Shown here: positions 56,527 through 63,755 of the stretch, in pieces
How the letters are laid out: each line of letters opens with the position of its first letter
How positions within the stretch are numbered: the stretch's first letter is position 1
DNA from: Anaerococcus octavius
GTDB lineage: Bacteria > Bacillota > Clostridia > Tissierellales > Peptoniphilaceae
Direction of reading: 5' to 3'
DNA: 64,000 nucleotides
Assembly: GCF_900445265.1 (NCBI RefSeq)
Contig: NZ_UFTA01000002.1
Location: 434,001 to 498,000 of the forward strand
Notes under the pieces: generated by a model
What the model was told of the DNA's origin: nothing
What the model saw: the letters and a program-made list of their open reading frames with translations, nothing else
The model's database searches: none
Program-made: the position numbers and the translations under genes

Positions 56527-56984
56527 TCTGTTAAAGTATATTGATTTTCCAAGTTGTGGGCTATATTTGTAAATCTTTCAAGGATTATCTTTCTTGGTAT
56601 AATACCTAAAAAATATCCATTCTTGTGGGTTACACATATGAAATTGTTATTTATAATTAATCTTAAAACATCTTCTAGATTGTAATTATCAAATAGTATT
56701 GGTACAACTTGATTCATCACTTGTTTTACTTTGAATTCAGCAAGTCTATCCTCATCGAAAATAGATAAATCGTCAGAATTTGTAACTATATTAGAAATGG
56801 AAATTAGACCTCTAACTCTATTATCTTTATCTAAAACTGGTATTGTTTGATATCCAGAAGATGATAGTACCAAGATAGCATGAACTAGAGAGTCTTCTTC
56901 GTAAACAATAGCTACATCACTTGCAGGAATCATTATATTTTCGGTAGGTTCTTTAAACATTTTTTCTATATTTTTACCAATCAT
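56520..56984 (-). CDS. CBS-domain protein, DarB/CbpB-like
   Basis: This 154-residue tandem-CBS protein is similar in order and length to Bacillus YkuL (DarB), a c-di-AMP-binding protein that signals to the stringent-response enzyme Rel. The visible match includes MIPASDVAIVYEEDSLVHAI, the SGYQTIPVLDKDNRVRGLIS segment, EFKVKQVMNQVVPIL and INNNFICVTHKNGYFLGIIPRK. The ATG at 56984 (minus) has an AAGGAG site. A longer frame would start inside the SRP RNA terminator and is rejected. That it binds c-di-AMP here is inference from the family. Confidence 0.85.
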   Translation of the reverse strand: MIGKNIEKMFKEPTENIMIPASDVAIVYEEDSLVHAILVLSSSGYQTIPVLDKDNRVRGLISISNIVTNSDDLSIFDEDRLAEFKVKQVMNQVVPILFDNYNLEDVLRLIINNNFICVTHKNGYFLGIIPRKIILERFTNIAHNLENQYTLTEK

Positions 56985-57033
56985 ATTTAGCTCCTTATTA
57001 AGATTATAAACTACCTTAAAATAAAAATAAAGT

Positions 57034-57064
57034 AAAAAAATACCTCGAGGCAAAACCTCGAGGT
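57034..57064 (-). terminator. Terminator of the tRNA-Ser/SRP RNA transcript
   Basis: On the minus strand ACCTCGAGG (57064-57056) pairs perfectly with CCTCGAGGT (57050-57042), with loop TTTTG, then A and seven T. It lies between the SRP RNA and darB. Confidence 0.92.
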
Positions 57065-57065
57065 T

Positions 57066-57336
57066 ATGTAAGCACACCCAGTTTTGAAATAAATTCTCAC
57101 TAGAGTAACTATATAAACAAAGCTCGTGTTAGGTGACCTTACGGCACACAGAAAGATCTACTTAATGCTGCTACGTTCCCGTCCTGACATGGTTCATAGT
57201 TTTCTGTTGCGTAAGACCTAACAGTCAACACCCATTTATATAGGCTTTTAGTTAGAAAATATCCCTCTACTGGGAATTAAACCCTGCTATAGCGAATTGC
57301 AGGTTACAAGGCATCGCTAGTTCCCCGTCTAGTGCA
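57066..57336 (-). ncRNA. ffs: SRP RNA, large Gram-positive type
   Basis: This is the RNA core of the signal recognition particle, which binds Ffh. On the minus strand it starts with ACTAGACGGGGAACTAGCG and TGCAATTCGCTATAGCAGG, the Alu domain of the large Bacillus-type scRNA. The conserved apical domain follows: GAACCATGTCAGGACGGGAA, then CGTAGCAGCATTAAG. The terminal parts CTATATAAA and TTTATATAG pair, as do GTTAGGTCTTACG and CGTAAGGTCACCTAAC. The 5' end directly follows the tRNA-Ser CCA; the 3' end is approximate. The length is about 270 bases. Confidence 0.95.
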
Positions 57337-57426
57337 TGGCGGAGAGCATGGGATTTGAACCCATGATACATGAATATGTATACACGATTTCCAATCGTGC
57401 TCCTTCAACCACTCGGACAGCTCTCC
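57337..57426 (-). tRNA. tRNA-Ser (anticodon GGA)
   Basis: This is a class II tRNA with acceptor stem GGAGAGC/GCTCTCC, D arm TGTCCGAGTGGTTGAAGGA, and anticodon stem-loop CACGA-TTGGAAA-TCGTG, anticodon GGA. The long variable arm has GTATACATATTCATGTAT. The T arm is ATGGGTTCAAATCCCAT. Discriminator G and an encoded CCA (57337-57339) end it. The next base is the start of the SRP RNA. Confidence 0.96.
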
Positions 57427-57444
57427 ATGCGATTAACATATTTA

Positions 57445-57472
57445 ACTATACTATGAATTTTACTAAATGCAA
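57445..57472 (-). promoter_or_regulatory. Promoter of tRNA-Ser/SRP RNA
   Basis: On the minus strand TTGCAT (57472-57467), a 16-base spacer, and TATAGT (57450-57445). It lies just upstream of the tRNA and overlaps the region of the divergent dnaX promoter. Confidence 0.65.
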
Positions 57473-57484
57473 AATTTTTTCATA

Positions 57485-57493
57485 TGGTATAAT
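57485..57493 (+). promoter_or_regulatory. Extended -10 promoter of dnaX
   Basis: TGGTATAAT lies 18 bases before the dnaX ATG. It is divergent from the tRNA-Ser promoter, and the leader would be about 10-12 bases with an AAAGGA site. Confidence 0.6.
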
Positions 57494-57511
57494 GTTCTAG
57501 AAAGGAAAATT

Positions 57512-59176
57512 ATGGTAAAAGCATTATATAGAGAATATAGGCCAAAAACTTTCGATGAGGTTTTGGGTCAGGATAGGGTAACAAATGTTCTAAAAAATCA
57601 AGTTAAAACTGGCAAAATTAGTCATGCTTATATATTTTCTGGCGAAAGAGGTACAGGAAAAACTTCTTGTGCAAAGATTTTTGCTAAAGCTATAAACTGC
57701 TTAAATCCCAAAGATGGATCACCATGTCTAGAATGTGAAAACTGCAAGGCTATAGAAGAAGAATCTACTATAGATATAGTGGAAATGGACGCAGCTAGTA
57801 ATCGTAGAATAGATGATATTAGAAATTTAAAAGATAATGTTATTTATCCACCAAACAAACTAAAATATAAGGTCTACATTATAGATGAGGCTCATATGAT
57901 TACTCGTGAAGCTTTTAATGCCTTACTAAAAATCATGGAAGAACCTCCAAGCCATTTAGTTTTTATTCTTGCAACAACAGAGATAGAAAAAGTGCCACGC
58001 ACAATTTTATCACGTGTGCAAAGATTCGAGTTTAATAAAATTGATGATACCAATATTAAAACTCAAATAAATAAAGTACTAAATGATAGAAATATAAAAA
58101 TGGATAATGAAGCTATCGATCTTATAATAAAAAAAGCAAATGGGGCTATGCGTGATGCACTAAGTATCTTAGATCAAGTTCTTTCTTATGGAGAAGATTC
58201 ATATGATCTAGCTAAAGTGCAATCCTTGCTAGGTGTAGTTGACTTTTATGATGTAGATAAGCTGGCTAGTGCTATTATAAATAAAGATTCGAAGGCTAGT
58301 ATGGAAAGTATCTTTATGCTTAGAAAGAATAATAAAAGCAATAATGATATTTTGGCAAGTTTAATCTCATATTTTAATGATATATTAATTTTAAAATTAA
58401 CTGCCAATCAATCATACTTTGACAATGGCGAATACAAAGAATTTATAGAAAGAAGAGCCGAGCAAATTACAGATAGTGAGCTAGGTGATTATTTAGATAT
58501 CTTGATAGAATATAACAACAAAATGAAGTTAACGGAAAATACAGATGTCATTAGCCAAGTTTGTATATTAAGATTATTAAATTTAAAAAATAAAGATAAT
58601 CTAGACTCTAGAATCAGCTACTTAGAAAAAAATACTGGTGATGATATTATAGATACCGTTAATAAAATAGTAGATAATAAGATTTCAAATTTAAATCTAA
58701 ATGAAATAAATATCCCAGTAAGTCATGGAAGAACACCTATAAAAGAAGAAAAAATATCAGAAAATATAAATGATAAATCTGAAAAAAATAATGAAAAAAT
58801 CAAAACAAATACTTTATCATTAACATCGGTAGAAGAAGAAAAAATAAAATCAATGCTTATAAGAACTGCAGGTGGAGTGTTAAATGGACTTTTTGCAGAT
58901 GAAGGTTTTAACTATAGGATAAATGAAAATATTTTTACCCTTTATATAAAAGAAGATTTTTATGTTTTGTTTATAGAAAATAAAATTGATGATATAAATG
59001 CAAATTTAAAAGAAATGCTAAAAGCAGATTACGAATTTGCTATTGATTCATATGAAAATATGAACAATAATATAAGTAATGCACCAAAACAAAAAAAAGA
59101 AAAAAACGAACAAGTATCTAAAGATAACTCTAGTAAATTAAGAGAAATCTTTGGTGATGAATTAATTATAGAATAG
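57512..59176 (+). CDS. dnaX: DNA polymerase III subunit gamma/tau
   Basis: This is the clamp-loader ATPase and replisome organiser. The 554-residue protein starts with [17 protein letters not shown]. It has Walker [17 protein letters not shown] (about residues 44-59), the zinc cysteines in [16 protein letters not shown], Walker [10 protein letters not shown], sensor ATTEIEKVP and the Arg finger SRVQRFEF. The C-terminal domain after about residue 365 is low in similarity and ends in a Lys-rich stretch. The ATG at 57512 is chosen by its AAAGGA site; an upstream in-frame start at 57467 precedes the promoter. Confidence 0.96.
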   Translation: MVKALYREYRPKTFDEVLGQDRVTNVLKNQVKTGKISHAYIFSGERGTGKTSCAKIFAKAINCLNPKDGSPCLECENCKAIEEESTIDIVEMDAASNRRIDDIRNLKDNVIYPPNKLKYKVYIIDEAHMITREAFNALLKIMEEPPSHLVFILATTEIEKVPRTILSRVQRFEFNKIDDTNIKTQINKVLNDRNIKMDNEAIDLIIKKANGAMRDALSILDQVLSYGEDSYDLAKVQSLLGVVDFYDVDKLASAIINKDSKASMESIFMLRKNNKSNNDILASLISYFNDILILKLTANQSYFDNGEYKEFIERRAEQITDSELGDYLDILIEYNNKMKLTENTDVISQVCILRLLNLKNKDNLDSRISYLEKNTGDDIIDTVNKIVDNKISNLNLNEINIPVSHGRTPIKEEKISENINDKSEKNNEKIKTNTLSLTSVEEEKIKSMLIRTAGGVLNGLFADEGFNYRINENIFTLYIKEDFYVLFIENKIDDINANLKEMLKADYEFAIDSYENMNNNISNAPKQKKEKNEQVSKDNSSKLREIFGDELIIE

Positions 59177-59187
59177 GAGAGATAATT

Positions 59188-59526
59188 ATGGCAAGAGGCG
59201 GATTCCCAGGTGGGGGAGCAAATATGAATAATATGATGAAACAAGTTAAAAAGATGCAAGCAGAGATGGAAAAAGCTCAACAAGACATCGAAGAAAAAGA
59301 ATTTGAATCCACATCAGGTGGCGGAGTAGTAACAGCAACTGTAAATGGAAAAAAAGAATTAGTGGGTCTTAAAATCGACGAGGATGTAATAGATCCAGAA
59401 GATAGCGAAATGCTAGAAGATTTAGTAATTGCCGCTGTAAATGATGCTTTAAAAAAAGCTGATGAATATAGCGGAGAAACAATGGGCAAACTAACAGGCG
59501 GATTAAATATACCTGGATTTATGTAA
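59188..59526 (+). CDS. YbaB/EbfC nucleoid-associated protein
   Basis: This is a small DNA-binding dimer that sits between dnaX and recR in most bacteria. The 112-residue protein has a Gly/Met/Asn-rich start ([17 protein letters not shown]), the coiled helix [20 protein letters not shown] and the family strand [17 protein letters not shown]. The pattern [19 protein letters not shown] and GLNIPGFM closes it. It starts 11 bases after dnaX with an AGGAGA site. Its stop shares an A with the start of recR (TAATGG). Confidence 0.94.
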   Translation: MARGGFPGGGANMNNMMKQVKKMQAEMEKAQQDIEEKEFESTSGGGVVTATVNGKKELVGLKIDEDVIDPEDSEMLEDLVIAAVNDALKKADEYSGETMGKLTGGLNIPGFM

Positions 59527-60131
59527 TGGCGATTTTTCCAGAAAGTTTAGATAACTTAATAGGAGAATTTCAAAAATTACCAACAATAGGCAGAAAATCA
59601 GCAGAAAGACTTGCTATGAACATAGTAGATCGTGACCAAGCTGACATAAAAGATTTTGCCAATGCCTTATTAGAAGTAAAAGAGAAAATCCATAGATGTG
59701 AAATCTGCGGCAATCTTACAGAAGATGATATATGTGATGTTTGCAAAGATATAACTCGTGAAGAAGATTTTATATGTATAGTGGAAGATGTTAAAGATCT
59801 AATAGCTATAGAAAAATCAGGAGCCTACCATGGCAAATATCATGTACTAGGTGGTTTAATTTCTCCATCAGATGGCATAGGTCCTGATGAATTAAATATA
59901 GATAAACTTCTAAATCGCATAGAAAAAGAAGGGATAAATGAAATTATCCTAGCGATTTCTTCAACAATTGAAGGAGAAACAACAAGTTTATTTCTCACTA
60001 GTCTTTTAAATGAAAAAAGTATAAAAGTTACAAAAATTGCCCAAGGTATACCTGTAGGTTCGAACTTAGAATATTTTGACCAGCTCACCTTAGAAAGAGC
60101 TATAGAAGATAGGAGAGAAATCCGTGATTAA
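59526..60131 (+). CDS. recR: Recombination protein RecR
   Basis: RecR loads RecA at gaps together with RecO. The 201-residue protein has the helix-hairpin-helix LIGEFQKLPTIGRKSAERLA, the zinc cysteines CEICGNLTEDDICDVC (about residues 58-73), and the Toprim domain with ICIVEDVKDLIAIEKSGAYHG. The end LARGxPxG-like segment reads IAQGIPVGSNLEYFD, and the RED-like Glu/Arg residues are present. It is the last gene of dnaX-ybaB-recR. A terminator hairpin lies 150 bases behind it, beyond an AT-rich gap with no gene. Confidence 0.96.
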   Translation: MAIFPESLDNLIGEFQKLPTIGRKSAERLAMNIVDRDQADIKDFANALLEVKEKIHRCEICGNLTEDDICDVCKDITREEDFICIVEDVKDLIAIEKSGAYHGKYHVLGGLISPSDGIGPDELNIDKLLNRIEKEGINEIILAISSTIEGETTSLFLTSLLNEKSIKVTKIAQGIPVGSNLEYFDQLTLERAIEDRREIRD

Positions 60132-60279
60132 AGCATAAAGTTTACTATAACACTAATAACATTTTCTATTTTATCTGGTTTTTAGTAAAAATAGTTAAAA
60201 TAACGAAGTAAAGTTATAAGAATTGCTTTATAAATAATAGTAGATAATATAGTTTAATAATAAATAAAAATTAAAAATC

Positions 60280-60304
60280 AAGAGCCCCAAAATGGCTCTT
60301 TTTT
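60280..60304 (+). terminator. Terminator downstream of recR
   Basis: AAGAGCC (60280-60286) pairs with GGCTCTT (60294-60300), followed by four T. Confidence 0.82.
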
Positions 60305-60456
60305 GTGCTTTTTATATAAATAATAGGAATAAAAATTTATGCACAGACATTTTAAATAGCTTATATCATAAAATATGAATGATTGGATTGTGTATAGACT
60401 ATATTGATAGAGTAGTATAGCTTTAGTAATGAAATTACAAAGAGAGAATAGTAATA

Positions 60457-60486
60457 AAAAAGAGGACAAATAGTCCTCTTTTTTCT
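60457..60486. terminator. Bidirectional terminator, candidate ssrA terminator on the minus strand
   Basis: AAAAAGAGGAC (60457-60467) pairs with GTCCTCTTTTT (60473-60483) around AAATA, with A and T runs on both sides. It points both ways. Confidence 0.75.
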
Positions 60487-60571
60487 TTGTTTGTTGTACC
60501 AAACTTTATATGCATGACATTGCTAACTAGTAGGTGTAAAACTGTAAGATTCAAATATTTGAATTTTTATT

Positions 60572-60588
60572 TGGTGGAGATGATGGGA
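60572..60588 (-). other. Left attachment site: 17 bases matching a tmRNA 3' end
   Basis: On the minus strand TCCCATCATCTCCACCA is the last 17 bases of a tmRNA (or tRNA): half of the T stem, acceptor strand CATCTCC, discriminator A and CCA. CATCTCC can pair with GGGGATG, the way tmRNA genes begin. No full tmRNA is joined to it here, so it is probably the duplicated attachment core left by element insertion. Confidence 0.6.
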
Positions 60589-60591
60589 TAC

Positions 60592-60713
60592 TTTAGTACC
60601 TTTTTGATATTTCTATATGGTTGATAAATACACATTTTAAGATATACATTTGCTATTATTTCCGCTTATTTTGTTATCTTTTAATAATTTTAGTACTTAT
60701 TTAGTACCTTTTT
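60592..60713. repeat. Direct repeats next to the integrase gene, candidate integrase arm sites
   Basis: TTTAGTACCTTTTT occurs twice (60592-60605 and 60700-60713). The core TAGTAC appears a third time at 60691. These repeats lie between the attachment core and the integrase stop, the usual place of arm-type binding sites. Confidence 0.5.
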
Positions 60714-60716
60714 TTA

Positions 60717-61814
60717 CTAGCAATCTCTATTCATCAATTCGATTAAGTTAGTTTCTGAAGTAGGGTAGAAGTGTGAGTAAGTGTCTAGGGTGGTAGATGT
60801 ATCCTTATGACCTAATCTCTTTGAGATAAGAACAATATTAATATTATGATTTATCAGGTAGCTAGCGTGTGAGTGTCTTAAATCGTGTACTCTAATTCTT
60901 TTAATTAATGGCTTGTTATCATCATGATTCTTATTGTATTGTTCTATCTCTTCATTGCATTTCTTAAGACCTTTACTGATTCCATTTTCTATAAATCTCT
61001 TTTCCCAATTAAACATATAATCAGTATCTGAATTATTGTAGCATTTGCTTTTATAATCTCTTAATAGGTCAATAGTAGAATCAGGTAGGCTAATTTCCCT
61101 GCTTTCATATGTTTTAGTTTGGGTTACTACATTCTTGCCCTTAATTCTTTGAAGAGATCTATCGACTAATAATGTCTTATTATCTAAATTTAATTTGCCC
61201 CGTGTTAAGGCTAATAGTTCGCCTTTTCTAATACCTGACCAATATAAGAGATTGATTGCAGTCTTTGCCTTTATATCTTCAATGTTATTATAGACTGTCT
61301 GATATTCTTCAAGTGTCCAAAACATTTTTTCTTCAGGTATGTAGTTAGGGTTCTTTGCTCTTTTTACAAGTCTAAAAGGGTTATTAGGTAGACCATAATA
61401 GTTTACGGCGTGATTTAATAGTCCGCTGAATTCTGACCTAAGTCCTGTAATGTAACCATCTGAACAATCTTGTTTAATTAACTTATTTTGCCAATGTTTT
61501 AAGTCTTTGGCGGTAATTTCATTGAGAGGTTTATCAGGGAAAGTCTCCATTATCTTTTTATATTTTGATGTTTTAGTTAATTGGCTTCTTTGTCTTAACT
61601 GTGGGTACTGGTCTTTCTTATATAGCTCTATGAAGCTAGATAATAACATTGTAGGCTCTCCCTGTCTTGAAAGCAAGAATTCACGTTCAAACTCTAATGC
61701 ATCGCTTTTTCTAGAGAATCCCATTTTCTTTTTCTGTCTTCTATTACCATCTCCATCTTTATAATAGAATTTGCAGTACCATTTGCCTGTGTTTTTGTCC
61801 TTGTATGCTGACAT
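60717..61814 (-). CDS. int: Tyrosine recombinase / phage-type integrase
   Basis: This is the integrase of the mobile element, 365 residues. The N-terminal arm-binding domain (about 1-50, KWYCKFYYKDGDGNRRQKKK) is of the AP2-like kind, followed by the SAM-like core-binding domain (about 60-160). The catalytic residues are the Arg in SGIRKGELLAL, HDLRH in RVHDLRHSHASYLI, the His of LGHKDTSTT and the final Tyr in LDTYSHFYP. It lies against the attachment site and points toward it. It follows the repressor on the same strand after nine bases and has no ribosome binding site, so its translation probably depends on that of the repressor. Confidence 0.93.
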   Translation of the reverse strand: MSAYKDKNTGKWYCKFYYKDGDGNRRQKKKMGFSRKSDALEFEREFLLSRQGEPTMLLSSFIELYKKDQYPQLRQRSQLTKTSKYKKIMETFPDKPLNEITAKDLKHWQNKLIKQDCSDGYITGLRSEFSGLLNHAVNYYGLPNNPFRLVKRAKNPNYIPEEKMFWTLEEYQTVYNNIEDIKAKTAINLLYWSGIRKGELLALTRGKLNLDNKTLLVDRSLQRIKGKNVVTQTKTYESREISLPDSTIDLLRDYKSKCYNNSDTDYMFNWEKRFIENGISKGLKKCNEEIEQYNKNHDDNKPLIKRIRVHDLRHSHASYLINHNINIVLISKRLGHKDTSTTLDTYSHFYPTSETNLIELMNRDC

Positions 61815-61823
61815 CGTTATTTA

Positions 61824-62426
61824 TTAAAATGGTGTACCCGTATTATCGGGTCTTGCTTCGTCATCTTTTTCTATCTCTTCAAGTTCATTTATAAGTTTAA
61901 ATTTAGGGCTTCTATCACGTTCTAAGTTTTGAATAGTATCTACTAAGTCAAACAGCAATCTGTTATCTTGCTCTTCGGAGATGATTGTTTCAGAAAATTC
62001 TGTTGTATAATCATTAAGGGATAATGTTATATCTCTAATATAAAGCTCATTATTATCAAATTTATATTTCAAATTAAGATTATATTCAGTACCACGTATC
62101 AAACATTTATAAGTACAATCATAGTAGTTTGATGGATCTTCAAACTTTTCCCATAAGATTTTCTCGTCTGCAGTTATCTTAATTAGCAGATTGATGAGCT
62201 CGGTGTCCTCATTTTTTACAAAGCTTTTATCATTTCCTTTTAATTCGCTCACGCTTACATCAAGAACATTAGAAATTTTATATAAGCTATCATCAGAAGC
62301 GTTATTAGTTGCATTTTCAATTTGAGATATAAAAGACCTAGAGAGACCAGTCTTTTCTGCCAAGTCCTTTTGAGTCAGACCCTTTTTACGTCTATAAAAT
62401 GCTATGTTTTCACTTATAATACTCAT
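61824..62426 (-). CDS. CI-like XRE-family repressor
   Basis: This is the presumed lysogeny repressor of the element. The N-terminal helix-turn-helix is clear (ENIAFYRRKKGLTQKDLAEK and TGLSRSFISQIENATNNASD, about residues 6-45). The C-terminal 120 residues do not show a LexA/CI peptidase Ser-Lys pair, so release may be by another route. The 200-residue length is usual. It is transcribed on the minus strand from TTGTGA-N16-TATAAT (62450-62477), with a GAGGTGAT ribosome site, divergent from the Cro-like gene. Confidence 0.85.
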   Translation of the reverse strand: MSIISENIAFYRRKKGLTQKDLAEKTGLSRSFISQIENATNNASDDSLYKISNVLDVSVSELKGNDKSFVKNEDTELINLLIKITADEKILWEKFEDPSNYYDCTYKCLIRGTEYNLNLKYKFDNNELYIRDITLSLNDYTTEFSETIISEEQDNRLLFDLVDTIQNLERDRSPKFKLINELEEIEKDDEARPDNTGTPF

Positions 62427-62449
62427 TTTATCACCTCTTTATTATCAAC

Positions 62450-62477
62450 ATTATAACATTATTTATTAAATTCACAA
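62450..62477 (-). promoter_or_regulatory. Promoter of the CI-like repressor
   Basis: On the minus strand TTGTGA (62477-62472), a 16-base spacer and TATAAT (62455-62450), 24 bases from the repressor ATG. Confidence 0.7.
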
Positions 62478-62486
62478 GTAAATTAG

Positions 62487-62521
62487 TTTGCTATTTGGTA
62501 AATATAGTGTACAATGTACAC
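62487..62521 (+). promoter_or_regulatory. Promoter of the Cro-like gene with a palindromic operator
   Basis: TTTGCT (62487-62492), a 17-base spacer and TACAAT (62510-62515). The perfect palindrome GTGTAC-AAT-GTACAC (62507-62521) covers the -10 box and is a good candidate for a repressor site. Confidence 0.65.
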
Positions 62522-62551
62522 AAGATACATTTAATACACGGGAGGTTATTA

Positions 62552-62746
62552 GTGAAATTAAAGATAAATAATATTAAATTTTTGATGAATGGAATGACTT
62601 ATGAAAAACTCTCAGAAAAAACGGGGTTGTCTAAAACATGGCTCGCGACAGTTATTAATAGGGGTCATGCAAGCATGAATGTAGTAAATAAAATTGCTGA
62701 AGCTTTAGATGTAGATCCAAAAGAGATAGTTAAACTTGAAGACTAG
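62552..62746 (+). CDS. Cro-like XRE-family regulator
   Basis: This is a small helix-turn-helix protein of 64 residues. The start is the GTG at 62552, given by the GGGAGGTTATTA ribosome site; an upstream ATG at 62495 would place the N-terminus inside the promoter and is rejected. The DNA-binding motif covers MTYEKLSEKTGLSKTWLATV and NRGHASMNVVNKIAEALD. It is divergent from the CI-like repressor, and the shared operator suggests the usual lysis/lysogeny switch. The next gene starts 13 bases after it. Confidence 0.85.
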   Translation: MKLKINNIKFLMNGMTYEKLSEKTGLSKTWLATVINRGHASMNVVNKIAEALDVDPKEIVKLED

Positions 62747-62759
62747 AAAGGGGTTGTAA

Positions 62760-62963
62760 ATGCTTTTAGATGTGAATCAAGTAATGGTAATACTTAACTG
62801 CGGTAAGAGTAGAGCATATAATTCTATAAAGATTTTAAATAAGGAATTAGAAAGAGATGGCTATCTTACTATTCAGGGTCGTATTCCTGCAGAATATTTA
62901 GCTAGTAGATTTAGACTTGATGAAGAAGATATTAAGCTACAAGTAACAGAAATGGCGAAATAG
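62760..62963 (+). CDS. Small winged-helix protein, excisionase-like
   Basis: This 67-residue protein has an N-terminal MerR/excisionase-like helix-turn-helix (LLDVNQVMVILNCGKSRAYN, about 2-21) and IKILNKELERDGYLTIQGR. The pattern of HTH, strand and IPAEYLASRF is like small phage excisionases and DNA-invertase cofactors. I cannot tell whether it directs excision or regulates the replication genes. It follows the Cro-like gene after 13 bases with an AAGGGG site. Confidence 0.65.
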   Translation: MLLDVNQVMVILNCGKSRAYNSIKILNKELERDGYLTIQGRIPAEYLASRFRLDEEDIKLQVTEMAK

Positions 62964-62975
62964 TGAGGTTGTTTC

Positions 62976-63740
62976 TTGAATGAAAAGGAAAAGGAATTAA
63001 AGAAAACTGAATATGAAAAGAAAAATCCCGACTATTTTACAGTAATACCTGCTATTGTAAGATATGATGATAAGTTAAGAGCGAATGAAAAGATTTTATA
63101 TTCTGAAATCTTAACGTTATCAAGAAAGAATGGTTACTGTTATGCAAGCAATAAGTACTTATCAGATTTGTATGGTGTTAGTATTACTATTATTTCGAGG
63201 TGGATTAATAGCTTAATCAAATACGGATATTTGGTATCTGAAAATGAATATAAAGCTGGTACTAATTACATTCTTAGAAGAAAACTATATCCAACAAATG
63301 TTAAAGATATATTGAATAAAAGTTCAACATATATTGAACAAACGTTCAATAACGATATTGAACAAAAGTTCAAGGATAATAATACAAGTATTAATGATAT
63401 GAATAATAAGAAGAGTAATAATAGTCGAGCAGATGAAAAGAATGATGAATTAATAGACCAAGTTGTTAATTATTTGAATGAAAAAACTGGTAAAGATTTT
63501 AAAGCTACTACAAAGCAAACTGTAAGCTTGATAAAGGCTAGAGCAAGAGATGGTAATAGTTTTGATGATTTTAAAAAGGTTATAGATACGAAAACTAATC
63601 AATGGTTATCTAATCCTGATATGAATAGATATTTAAGACCACAAACATTATTTGGTAACAAGTTTGAAGCATACCGAGAAGAATACTCTAATAACAACGG
63701 ATTCAATAATTCAAATGAGATAAACAAATACGATTGGTAA
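62976..63740 (+). CDS. Phage replication protein (DnaD-like helix-turn-helix plus Phg_2220_C-like domain)
   Basis: This is a 254-residue protein starting with TTG at 62976 behind a GAGG site. Residues about 18-110 are a helix-turn-helix of the kind in phage replisome organisers (FTVIPAIVRYDDKLRANEKI, NKYLSDLYGVSITIISRWIN). A poorly conserved linker follows. The C-terminus (about 165-240) has VVNYLNEKTGKDFKATTKQT and NPDMNRYLRPQTLFGNKFEAY, the conserved phage C-terminal (Phg_2220_C) pattern. It is likely to start element replication. The next gene has its own strong ribosome site. Confidence 0.82.
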   Translation: MNEKEKELKKTEYEKKNPDYFTVIPAIVRYDDKLRANEKILYSEILTLSRKNGYCYASNKYLSDLYGVSITIISRWINSLIKYGYLVSENEYKAGTNYILRRKLYPTNVKDILNKSSTYIEQTFNNDIEQKFKDNNTSINDMNNKKSNNSRADEKNDELIDQVVNYLNEKTGKDFKATTKQTVSLIKARARDGNSFDDFKKVIDTKTNQWLSNPDMNRYLRPQTLFGNKFEAYREEYSNNNGFNNSNEINKYDW

Positions 63741-63755
63741 AGGAGAAATGATTAA

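Larger units (their letters stand above)
60132..60571. other. AT-rich intergenic stretch with two terminators and no gene
   Basis: I see no coding frame with family likeness or a ribosome binding site. The stretch holds two hairpin terminators (about 60280 and 60457) and one 16-base palindrome, ATTCAAATATTTGAAT (60549-60564), just before the attachment site. If ssrA originally ended here on the minus strand, the second terminator is a candidate for its terminator. Confidence 0.6.

Noticed and set aside
56985-57077. N-terminal extension of the CBS protein
   Set aside because: The extension is the SRP RNA terminator. The ATG at 56984 has its own AAGGAG site and gives the family length.
59089-59110. 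A-rich slippery run near the end of dnaX, a possible frameshift site making a short gamma form
   Set aside because: An A AAA AAA heptamer is in frame, but it lies only about 25 codons before the normal stop, so a shift would change little, and no stimulatory hairpin follows.
60278-60502. 74-codon open frame on the minus strand after recR
   Set aside because: It runs through both terminator hairpins and gives a hydrophobic and Lys-rich low-complexity product.
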